A stretch of DNA of 36,155 bases from Rhizobiales bacterium 65-9 (lineage in GTDB: Bacteria; Pseudomonadota; Alphaproteobacteria; Rhizobiales; Beijerinckiaceae). Position numbers and translations under genes: made by a program. The notes under the pieces were generated by a model, which saw only the letters and a program-made list of their open reading frames with translations, was not told the origin of the DNA and made no database searches. The first letter of the stretch is position 1. Each line of letters starts with the position of its first letter. The stretch covers positions 39,066 through 75,220 of the forward strand of contig MKVY01000039.1 in the NCBI GenBank assembly GCA_001899525.1, given 5' to 3'. This document shows, piece after piece, positions 7,553 through 16,602 of this stretch.

Positions 7553-8482
7553 ATGAACGGCGTTCGAAAGGCGCAGACGAGCCCGGCCCGATCCCGTTTT
7601 CGCGACGAGGATCTGCCGGGCTATCTGTTCATGGCCCCCTGGATCTTGGGGTTTCTTCTTTTCACGCTGGGGCCGACGCTCGCGTCTCTCGGCCTCGCCT
7701 TCACGAAATTCGATCTTTTGAGCCCGCCGCAATGGATCGGCGTCGATAATTTCACCTTCATGTTCACGCAGGACCAGCGTTTCTGGAACGCGCTGCGCGT
7801 GACCTTTGTCTATCTGCTGCTGGAGGTGCCGCTCAAGCTCGCCTTCGCGCTCGCCATCGCGATGGCCATGGACAAGGGCATTCGCGGCGGCGACCTTTAT
7901 CGCGCGCTGTTCTATGTTCCCTCGCTGCTTGGCGGCTCGGTCGCGATCGCGGTTCTGTGGCGACAGCTTTTTCAGGGCGACGGCGTCGTCAATCAGGTTC
8001 TGCTGTGGCTGTTCGGCGTGCAGGGGCCGAGCTGGATCTCAAATCCGGAGACGTCGCTTTATACGCTCGTCATCCTTGCGGTGTGGCAGTTCGGCTCGCC
8101 GATGATCATCTTTCTCGCAGGGTTGCGGCAGATTCCCGCCGAGCTTTATGAGGCGGCGTCGATCGACGGCGCGACCCGCTGGAAGCAGTTCTGGCGCATC
8201 ACATTGCCGCTGCTCGCCCCTGTCCTGTTCTTCAACATCGTGTTTCAGACCATCGAGGCGTTCAAGGCGTTCACGCCGGCCTTCATCATCAGCGGCGGCA
8301 CCGGCGGGCCGGTCGATTCGACCCTGTTCTACACGCTTTATCTTTATCAGGAGGCGTTCGCGCATTTCCGCATGGGCTACGCGTCCGCGCTGGCCTGGGT
8401 GCTTCTCGTCATCATCGGCGTCTGCACGACGCTGAGCTTCCTGGCCTCGAAATACTGGGTGTTCTACGAAGATGAGCGCTGA
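7553..8482 (+). CDS. ABC sugar transporter permease, MalF/UgpA type
   Basis: Inner-membrane permease of 309 residues, first permease of the second sugar importer. A polar N-terminus of about 20 residues (ending DLPGYLF) precedes the first helix at roughly residues 23-45; about six helices are evident. The EAA loop at about residues 197-219 reads ELYEAASIDGATRWKQFW. It starts 24 bases after the binding-protein stop and overlaps the next permease by 11 bases (8472-8482), so all three are one transcript. As for the first importer, no ATPase gene accompanies it; a shared MsmX/UgpC-type ATPase elsewhere must energise it. Confidence 0.93.
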   Translation: MNGVRKAQTSPARSRFRDEDLPGYLFMAPWILGFLLFTLGPTLASLGLAFTKFDLLSPPQWIGVDNFTFMFTQDQRFWNALRVTFVYLLLEVPLKLAFALAIAMAMDKGIRGGDLYRALFYVPSLLGGSVAIAVLWRQLFQGDGVVNQVLLWLFGVQGPSWISNPETSLYTLVILAVWQFGSPMIIFLAGLRQIPAELYEAASIDGATRWKQFWRITLPLLAPVLFFNIVFQTIEAFKAFTPAFIISGGTGGPVDSTLFYTLYLYQEAFAHFRMGYASALAWVLLVIIGVCTTLSFLASKYWVFYEDER

Positions 8483-9341
8483 AGCGGGACCGGGGCAGGT
8501 GGGGTCGGAGCCGACGATCGTCGGCGTGATCGCGCGGCATGTCCTGCTGATCGCCGGCTCCGTCCTGATGCTCTATCCGCTGCTCTGGATGCTTGCGAGC
8601 TCGTTCAAGCCCGAAGCGGGCATTTTCAGCAATCTGTCGCTCATCCCGCCCAGCCTCAATCCAAAAAACTACATCGACGGCTGGAACGCGCTCGAGGTCA
8701 GCTTCTCGCGCTTTTACTGGAACTCGTTTCTCATCGCGATCCTCGTGGTCATCGGCAATGTCATGTCCTGCTCGCTGACCGCCTACGCCTTCGCGAGGCT
8801 CAGGTTCCGCGGCCGAAATATTCTGTTTGCGTTGATGATGATGACGCTGATGCTGCCCTATCACGTCACGCTCATTCCCCAATATGTGCTGTTCCTGAAT
8901 ATCGGCTGGATCGACACCATCCTGCCGCTCGTCGTGCCGAAGTTCCTGGCGGTGGACGCCTTCTTCATCTTTCTCATGGTGCAGTTTTTTCGCGGGCTGC
9001 CGCGCGAGCTCGACGAGGCGGCCAAGATCGATGGCTGCGGCCCCTGGCGCATCTACTGGATGATCATTCTGCCGCTCTCGAAGCCGGTTCTCGCGACCGC
9101 CGCGATCTTCTCCTTCCTCTGGACCTGGAACGACTTCTTCGGCCCGCTGATCTATCTCAACGACATTTCGCGCTACACCGTGCCGCTGGCGCTGCGCGCC
9201 TTTGTCGACTCGACCGGGACGTCGGCCTGGGGGCAGTTGTTCGCCATGTCCACCCTCGCGATCGCGCCGATTTTCCTGTTCTTCCTGCTGTTCCAGCGGC
9301 TGATCATCCGCGGCGTGGCCATGTCCGGCCTCAAGGGATGA
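8472..9341 (+). CDS. ABC sugar transporter permease, MalG/UgpE type
   Basis: Partner permease of 289 residues with an N-terminal cytoplasmic segment of about 18 residues, then the family block MLYPLLWMLASSFKPE. The EAA ATPase-docking loop starts at residue 179, ELDEAAKIDGCGPWRIYW; the Cys-Gly in the middle replaces the more usual Ala-Ser/Thr. The WTWNDFFGPLIYL block near the C-terminus is typical of the MalG branch. It ends 64 bases before the first of three stacked Gfo/Idh/MocA genes, a gap with no terminator-like hairpin, so transport and dehydrogenase genes are probably cotranscribed. Confidence 0.93.
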   Translation: MSAEAGPGQVGSEPTIVGVIARHVLLIAGSVLMLYPLLWMLASSFKPEAGIFSNLSLIPPSLNPKNYIDGWNALEVSFSRFYWNSFLIAILVVIGNVMSCSLTAYAFARLRFRGRNILFALMMMTLMLPYHVTLIPQYVLFLNIGWIDTILPLVVPKFLAVDAFFIFLMVQFFRGLPRELDEAAKIDGCGPWRIYWMIILPLSKPVLATAAIFSFLWTWNDFFGPLIYLNDISRYTVPLALRAFVDSTGTSAWGQLFAMSTLAIAPIFLFFLLFQRLIIRGVAMSGLKG

Positions 9342-9405
9342 TGCGGCTATCTCACCATCGTCGCGACAAAGTCCGGAATGACAATCTGGTTCGCAAGGTC
9401 TGATC

Positions 9406-10428
9406 ATGACGCATCGCTCCATCCGCTTCGCCGCCATCGGGCTCAACCACAACCATATCTACGGACAGACGCGGTGCCTGCTCGACGCCGGCGCCGAGCT
9501 CGTCGCCGTATATGCGCCGGAGGACGATCTCGCCGAGGCCTATTGCAAGGCGTTTCCCCAGGCGAAGCGGGTCTCCGACAGGCGCGCCATTCTCGATGAT
9601 CCGTCGATCCGGATGATCGTGACCGCTTCGATTCCCGACGAGCGCGCCGCGACCGCGATCGAGGCGATGCGCTCCGGCAAGGACGTGATGGTGGACAAGC
9701 CGGGCGTCGTGTCGCTCGAACAGCTCGCCGAGGTGAAGCGCGTCCAGCAGGAGACGGGGCGCATCTGGTCCGTGTGTTTCTCAGAGCGTTTCGAGACGCG
9801 CTCGACGGAGCGGGCGAGCCAGCTCGTTGCGGCCGGCGCGATCGGCAGGGCGGTGCAGACGATCGGCGTCGGGCCGCACGCGCTCAACAACAACGCCCGG
9901 CCCGACTGGTTCTTCCAGCGCAAGCGCTATGGCGGCATTCTCACCGACATCGCCGCTCACCAGTGCGATCAGTTCCTGCATTTCACCGGCTCGACGAGCG
10001 CCGAGGTGGTCGCGTCCCATATTGCCAACTACGCCAACCCGCAGACGCCGGAGCTCGAGGAGTTCGGCGAGGGGATGCTGCGCGGCTCCGGCGGCTCCGG
10101 CTATATCCGCGTCGACTGGTATACGCCTAACGGGCTTGGCGTCTGGGGCGACGGCCGGCTGACGATTCTCGGCACGGACGGCTACATCGAGCTGCGCAAA
10201 TATATCGACGTCGCCGGCCGGCCGGGCGGCGATCATCTGTTCCTGGTTGACGGCAAGGAGACGCGCTACGTCGACTGCTCCGGCGTCGCGCTCTCCTATG
10301 GTCCCAAACTCATCGCCGACGTGCTCGACAGGACGGAAACGGCGATGCCGCAGGCGCATTGTTATCTGGCGACGGAGCTCGCTCTGACCGCCGAGGCCAA
10401 GGCCGTCCGTCTCGGAGCGGTGACATGA
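9406..10428 (+). CDS. Gfo/Idh/MocA oxidoreductase with atypical nucleotide-binding loop
   Basis: A 340-residue protein of the Gfo/Idh/MocA fold. The family lysine is present (K98 in MVDKPGVV), as is the GGILTDIAAHQCDQF segment with the usual His and Asp. The dinucleotide-binding loop is unusual: in place of GxGxxG it reads GLNHNH at residues 12-17, followed by IYG. Cofactor binding may therefore differ, or the protein may belong to a branch with a changed role. No signal peptide is seen. Its last four bases (ATGA) overlap the start of the next paralogue. It follows the second sugar importer and presumably acts on the imported compound. Substrate unknown. Confidence 0.85.
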   Translation: MTHRSIRFAAIGLNHNHIYGQTRCLLDAGAELVAVYAPEDDLAEAYCKAFPQAKRVSDRRAILDDPSIRMIVTASIPDERAATAIEAMRSGKDVMVDKPGVVSLEQLAEVKRVQQETGRIWSVCFSERFETRSTERASQLVAAGAIGRAVQTIGVGPHALNNNARPDWFFQRKRYGGILTDIAAHQCDQFLHFTGSTSAEVVASHIANYANPQTPELEEFGEGMLRGSGGSGYIRVDWYTPNGLGVWGDGRLTILGTDGYIELRKYIDVAGRPGGDHLFLVDGKETRYVDCSGVALSYGPKLIADVLDRTETAMPQAHCYLATELALTAEAKAVRLGAVT

Positions 10429-11507
10429 GCCGGCGCCTCAAGGTCGCGATCGTCGGGCTCGGAATCGGCGGCCAGCACGCCGAGGCCTATGCGAAGCTGC
10501 CGGACCTGTTCGAGATCGCGGCGGTCTGCGATCTCGACGATGCGCGTCTGGAGGAGGCCGCGCGGCGCTTCGGCGCGCCGCATCGCTTGAAGGATTATGC
10601 GGAACTGCTCCGGCTCGACGGTCTAGACATCGTCGACATCTGCACGCCGCCCCACGCGCATTTCGGGCTGATCGCCAGCGCGCTCGCCGCGGGCAAGCAT
10701 GTGGTGTGCGAGAAGCCGCTCGTCGGCTCGCTGGCCGACGTCGATCGGCTGGCGGTTCTCGAAAGGGAATCGAGCGGGCGCATCATGCCCATCTTTCAGT
10801 ATCGTTTTGGCAACGGCTTGCAGAGGCTGAAATATCTGTCCGACCGCGGCCTTGTCGGAACGCCCTATCTGACGACGATCGAGACCGCCTGGTTTCGCGG
10901 CGCCGATTACTATGCGACGCAATGGCGTGGAAAATGGGCGACCGAGATGGGCGGCGTCTGCCTCACGCAGGCGATTCATTCCCATGACATGCTATCCTAC
11001 ATCAACGGGCCGATCCGTCGCCTGTTCGCCCGCGTGGCGACGCGGGTGAACAAGATCGAGGTCGAGGATTGCGCGGCCGTGTCGGTGGAGATGGAGAACG
11101 GCTCGCTCGCCACCCTGTCCGCGACCCTGGGTTCGGCGACGCAGATTTCACGGCTGCGCTTCGCCTTCAGCGACGTCACCGCGGAAAGCAATCTCGATCC
11201 CTATCGCCCCTCGCGCGATCCATGGACCTTCGTCAGCATCTGGCCCGACAAGCAGGCGCTGATCGATGTCGCGCTGAAGGACTTCAAGCCGCAGCGCGAA
11301 TTCTTTGAAGGTCAGTTCGAGCGCATGCATGAGGCGCTGACGAAGGGCGGAGACCTGCCCGTGACGCTCGCGGACGCGCGCGCGTCGCTGGAGCTGATCA
11401 CCGCGATCTATCATTCCGCGCGGACGGGCGAGGCCGTCGACTTTCCCATCGGCCCGGATCATCCGCTTTATCGCGGCTGGCTGCCGGCCGATCATTGCAA
11501 GGCTTGA
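10425..11507 (+). CDS. Gfo/Idh/MocA family oxidoreductase
   Basis: A 360-residue cytoplasmic dehydrogenase of the Gfo/Idh/MocA family. ATG 10425 is chosen because it overlaps the preceding stop (ATGA) and begins directly at the Rossmann strand. The loop GLGIGG at residues 11-16 is a normal NAD(P)-binding motif, and the conserved lysine is K97 in VCEKPLVG. A GGVCLTQAIHSHDML segment carries the catalytic-region His and Asp. Longer than its neighbours, with extra sequence toward the C-terminus. Nine bases separate it from the next paralogue. It likely catalyses one redox step on a sugar or cyclitol; the substrate cannot be read from sequence. Confidence 0.9.
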   Translation: MSRRLKVAIVGLGIGGQHAEAYAKLPDLFEIAAVCDLDDARLEEAARRFGAPHRLKDYAELLRLDGLDIVDICTPPHAHFGLIASALAAGKHVVCEKPLVGSLADVDRLAVLERESSGRIMPIFQYRFGNGLQRLKYLSDRGLVGTPYLTTIETAWFRGADYYATQWRGKWATEMGGVCLTQAIHSHDMLSYINGPIRRLFARVATRVNKIEVEDCAAVSVEMENGSLATLSATLGSATQISRLRFAFSDVTAESNLDPYRPSRDPWTFVSIWPDKQALIDVALKDFKPQREFFEGQFERMHEALTKGGDLPVTLADARASLELITAIYHSARTGEAVDFPIGPDHPLYRGWLPADHCKA

Positions 11508-11516
11508 GGGTCAGCC

Positions 11517-12548
11517 ATGTCGCGTCTTCGCCTCGCCGTCATCGGCGCCGGTCCCGCCGTCGAGCCGCATGCGAAAAGCCTGCTCGACCTTTTCGACCGC
11601 GTCGAGGTTGTCGCCGTCGCCTCGCGTAGCGTCGAGCGCACGCAGGCTTTCGCGAAAAAATTTCCGCTGCCGGTTTCGACCGACATCGACGGGCTGATCG
11701 CGGACCCGTCGATCCAGGCGATCATCCTGCTGACGCCGCCGAACGCGCATCTCGCGGTCGCCGAGCGCTGCTTCGCCCACGGCAAGCACGTGCTGGTCGA
11801 GAAGCCGATCGATGTGACGGCCGAGCGGGGCCAGCGCATGGTCGATGCGGCGCGCAGGGCGGGGCGAACCTTGGGAGTCGTCCTGCAGCATCGCTTCCGC
11901 GAGGCGTCGCTGCGCCTTCGGCGGCGCATCGACGAAGGCGCGCTGGGCGAGATCGCCTGGGCCGCGATGGCGGCGCCTTGGTGGCGCCCGCAGAGCTACT
12001 ATGACGAGCCCGGCCGCGGAACCTATGCGCGCGACGGCGGCGGCGTGCTGATCACGCAGGCGATCCACACCATCGATCTGTTTCGCTCGCTCGTCGGCGT
12101 GAGCAAGGTCGACAGCGCGCAGGTCGCGCGCACGCCGCTGCACCGCATGGAAGGCGAGGATCTGGCCAACGCCCTCGTCCGGCTCCGCAACGGCGCGCCT
12201 GGCGTTATCCAGGCGACCACGGCGTTCTTTCCGGGATCGCCCGAACGCATCGAGATCATCGGAACGAAAGCGAGCGCGGTTCTGGGCGGCGGCGCGCTGA
12301 CGATCACCGACCTGACCGGAGCGAAGGAGGTCGTCGAGGCCGAGGGCGGCACGGGGGCCGGCGCGAACATCATGGATTTCCCGCATGACGCGCATCGCGC
12401 GCTGATCGCGGATTTTATCGACGCGGTGGAGCGGGGGCGGCCGCCCCTCGTCAGCGGCGAGGAGGCGTTGGAGACGCAGTTGTTGATCGAGGCGATTCTC
12501 GCCGCCGGCGACTGGCGGCGGCCGGACGCGTCCGGCCCCACGACCTGA
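11517..12548 (+). CDS. Gfo/Idh/MocA family oxidoreductase
   Basis: Third consecutive member of the family, 343 residues. The loop at residues 10-15 reads GAGPAV, keeping the first two glycines; the conserved lysine is K96 in LVEKPIDVT. GGGVLITQAIHTIDLF provides the usual His/Asp block and closely resembles the same block in the preceding paralogue (TQAIH in both), suggesting these two are the more closely related pair. Last gene of the operon; it converges on the minus-strand peptide ABC operon with 170 bases between, including a GC-rich hairpin. Myo-inositol or scyllo-inositol dehydrogenase activity is possible, but no inositol genes are nearby. Confidence 0.9.
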   Translation: MSRLRLAVIGAGPAVEPHAKSLLDLFDRVEVVAVASRSVERTQAFAKKFPLPVSTDIDGLIADPSIQAIILLTPPNAHLAVAERCFAHGKHVLVEKPIDVTAERGQRMVDAARRAGRTLGVVLQHRFREASLRLRRRIDEGALGEIAWAAMAAPWWRPQSYYDEPGRGTYARDGGGVLITQAIHTIDLFRSLVGVSKVDSAQVARTPLHRMEGEDLANALVRLRNGAPGVIQATTAFFPGSPERIEIIGTKASAVLGGGALTITDLTGAKEVVEAEGGTGAGANIMDFPHDAHRALIADFIDAVERGRPPLVSGEEALETQLLIEAILAAGDWRRPDASGPTT

Positions 12549-12682
12549 CGGAACCAAAGAAATTACAGGCTGAGGCCCCGGAGCGTTGCGCCGGCGCCGG
12601 GCGCAGGCGTCGATGACTGATCGGTCGCCGGGCGAGCGGCGATGAGCGGAGCCCATCGCCAACAGGGTTCGACGGGGCCCGA

Positions 12683-12705
12683 CGGGCGGCGTTTTGCGCC
12701 GCCCG
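12683..12705. terminator. GC-rich hairpin between convergent operons
   Basis: Perfect 9-bp stem CGGGCGGCG and CGCCGCCCG around a TTTTG loop, placed between the stops of the convergent oxidoreductase and ATPase genes. No clear U-tract follows on either strand, so it is either a weak bidirectional terminator or a 3'-end stabiliser for both mRNAs. Confidence 0.4.
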
Positions 12706-12718
12706 CGTTAAGCCGGGC

Positions 12719-14572
<1,854 letters not shown>

Positions 14573-14599
14573 GTCATTCCCCTCATGCGTTTATGGAAA

Positions 14600-14618
14600 G
14601 CCGCGCTCTTGGCGCGGC
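14600..14618 (-). promoter_or_regulatory. Intra-operon hairpin between permease and ATPase genes
   Basis: Perfect 7-bp stem (GCCGCGC and GCGCGGC on the plus strand, 5-base loop) in the 111-base gap between permease stop and ATPase start. On the transcribed strand it is followed only by TTTCC. Likely an mRNA-processing or partial attenuation element that sets subunit ratios; inferred. Confidence 0.35.
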
Positions 14619-14683
14619 GGCTTCGCCCTAATGTGCGGGATGCGCCGTCCCCTGTCCAGCGTGCTGCGGCGCCGCTTTCGGCG

Positions 14684-15583
14684 TCACAGATTGCGGGCCA
14701 TCTTCGGATCGAGCGCGTCCCGAAGCCCGTCGCCCAGCAGATTGACCGCGAGAACCGCGAGCGAGAGGAAGGCGGCCGGAAACAGGATGATGTAAGGCTT
14801 GACCTGCCACAGCGCCCGTCCCTCGGACATGATGTTGCCCCAGGACGGAATGTTCGGCGGCGTTCCCGCCCCGATGAAGGAGAGGATCGCCTCGATGATC
14901 ATCGCGCTGGCGCAGATATAGGTCGCCTGGACCATCAGCGGCGCCAGCGTGTTGGGAAGCACATGCTTGAACATGATCGTCGGCGTGCGCGCGCCGATGG
15001 AGACGGCTGCGTCGATGAAGGGTTGTTCGCGCAATGACAGGGTGACGCTGCGGGCCAGGCGCGAGACGCGCGGAATCTCGGCGATCGTGATCGCGATGAT
15101 GACGTTGCCGACGCTGCCCCGGGTCAGCGCCATCAGCGCCACCGCGAGCAGGATCGAGGGAATCGACATCAGCCCGTCCATGGCGCGCATCACGGTGTTG
15201 TCCACCGCCCGGATGAAGCCGGCCGTCAGTCCGATCAGGAGCCCGATCGCCGTGGCGATGAACGCCACCGAAAATCCCACCATCAGCGACACGCGCGTTC
15301 CGTAGATGACGCGCGAATAAAGGTCGCGGCCGAGCAGGTCGGTTCCGAACCAGTTCGCGGCCGAGGGAACGCGGGCGCGCCGCGCCGGCATCAGCGCCGC
15401 CGGATCCGTCGTCCCCAGAAACGGCGCGAAAATGGCGACGGCGACGAGCAGCGCCAGCAGAATCGCGCCCACCGTCGCCGTGGGATAGGCGCGCGCCAGC
15501 CGCCACGCTCTCGCGGCGCGTCCGCGCGTCGCGCGCTCGACGGCGACCGTCTCGCCGCGCGCGGTGTTGACGAGCGCGCTCAA
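14684..15583 (-). CDS. Peptide-type ABC transporter permease, DppC type
   Basis: Inner-membrane permease of 299 residues with a basic N-terminal segment of about 33 residues, a first helix (GAILLALLVAVAIFAPFLG), the GTDLLGRDLYSRVIYGTR block diagnostic of DppC/OppC proteins, and the ATPase-contact loop at about residues 189-212 (FIDAAVSIGARTPTIMFKHV). The start is TTG at 15583, whose TTGA overlaps the stop of the DppB-like gene, so the two permeases are translationally coupled. Together they form the membrane channel for the binding protein encoded first in the operon. Ligand class (peptide, nickel, amide or opine-like) is not determined by sequence alone. Confidence 0.93.
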   Translation of the reverse strand: MSALVNTARGETVAVERATRGRAARAWRLARAYPTATVGAILLALLVAVAIFAPFLGTTDPAALMPARRARVPSAANWFGTDLLGRDLYSRVIYGTRVSLMVGFSVAFIATAIGLLIGLTAGFIRAVDNTVMRAMDGLMSIPSILLAVALMALTRGSVGNVIIAITIAEIPRVSRLARSVTLSLREQPFIDAAVSIGARTPTIMFKHVLPNTLAPLMVQATYICASAMIIEAILSFIGAGTPPNIPSWGNIMSEGRALWQVKPYIILFPAAFLSLAVLAVNLLGDGLRDALDPKMARNL

Positions 15584-16521
15584 TAGCGGATCCTCGGGTC
15601 GAGCAGCGTGTAGAAAATGTCGATGGCGAGATTGATCAGGACATAGGCGAAGCTGAACAGCAGCACCACGCCCTGGATCACGGGAAAATCACGCCGCAGG
15701 ATGGCGTCCACCGTCAGCCGCCCGACGCCGGGAATGGCGAACACGCTTTCGGTCACCACCGCGCCGCCGATCAGCAGCGCGATGCCGATGCCGATGACGG
15801 TGACGATCGGGACCGACGCGTTCTTCAGCGCATGCACGAAAAGAATCCGGATCTGTCCGAGGCCTTTCGCGCGCCCGGTGCGGACATAGTCCTGCTGCAG
15901 CGTCTCAAGCATGGTGGCGCGCGTGATGCGCGCGATCAGCGCGATATAGACGAGGCCGAGCGACGTCGCCGGCAGGATCAGGTTGCGCAGCCAGGGCCAG
16001 ACGCCGTGGGACAGGGGCGTGTATCCCTGCACCGGCAGCCAGTCGAGTTCGAGCGCGAACACATAGGCGAAGGCGTAGCCGACGACGAAGCCGGGGATCG
16101 AGAAGCCGAACACGGCGATGATCATCACCGTGCGATCCATCCACCGGCCCGCTTTCCAGGCCGCGACGACGCCGAGCGGCACCGCGACCGCGATCGCGAG
16201 CAGAAGCGTGAGCGCCATCAGCGACAAGGTGGGTTCGATCCGCTGTCCGATCATCTCCGAGACTGAGGTGTTGGTGAAGATCGACGATCCGAGATCGCCG
16301 TGAAGCAGCCGCCAGACCCAGTCGGCGAACTGCGTGAGGAAGGGGCGGTCGAGCCCGAGCCGCAGCCGCACCCGCTCGATGTCCTCGGGCGTCGCCTGGT
16401 CGCCGGCGATCAGGGCGGCGGGATCGCCCGGCGCGACGAAGAGGAGGCTGAAGACGAAGAACGCGACGAACGCCATCACCGGGATGGTCGCGAGAACACG
16501 CCGGAGAATGTAGCTCGCCAT
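15580..16521 (-). CDS. Peptide-type ABC transporter permease, DppB type
   Basis: Inner-membrane permease of 313 residues. ATG 16521 was chosen because the protein then begins MASYILRRVLATIPV, the standard DppB N-terminus (short basic stretch then helix 1); the 12-residue upstream extension is not family-like. The FVAPGDPAALIAG block, the RLRLGLDRPFLTQFADW region and the EAA-like loop DYVRTGRAKGLGQIRILFVHAL are all characteristic. The C-terminus LAIDIFYTLLDPRIRY is the usual DppB ending. It lies 81 bases downstream of the amidase gene, with a hairpin between, and overlaps the DppC-like gene. Pairs with it as the translocation pore. Confidence 0.94.
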   Translation of the reverse strand: MASYILRRVLATIPVMAFVAFFVFSLLFVAPGDPAALIAGDQATPEDIERVRLRLGLDRPFLTQFADWVWRLLHGDLGSSIFTNTSVSEMIGQRIEPTLSLMALTLLLAIAVAVPLGVVAAWKAGRWMDRTVMIIAVFGFSIPGFVVGYAFAYVFALELDWLPVQGYTPLSHGVWPWLRNLILPATSLGLVYIALIARITRATMLETLQQDYVRTGRAKGLGQIRILFVHALKNASVPIVTVIGIGIALLIGGAVVTESVFAIPGVGRLTVDAILRRDFPVIQGVVLLFSFAYVLINLAIDIFYTLLDPRIRY

Positions 16522-16578
16522 CAGCCGTCCGCATCCTTCCCAAGGTCGCGCGTCCATCCGCGCAAAGCAAGTCCCGGA

Positions 16579-16596
16579 GCGCGGCGGGAGCCGCGC
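16579..16596 (-). promoter_or_regulatory. Intra-operon hairpin between amidase and permease genes
   Basis: Perfect 7-bp stem GCGCGGC and GCCGCGC with a GGGA loop (plus-strand reading) in the 81-base gap after the amidase stop. No U-run follows on the transcribed strand. With the similar hairpin at 14600-14618 it brackets the permease pair, so it may separate expression levels within the operon. Role inferred. Confidence 0.35.
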
Positions 16597-16602
16597 CGGC
16601 GC

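Noticed and set aside
5990-7732. Minus-strand open frame of about 580 codons across the Tat-type receptor gene
   Set aside because: It overlaps the clear receptor, the promoter region and the end of the uxuA start region; composition is shadow-like.
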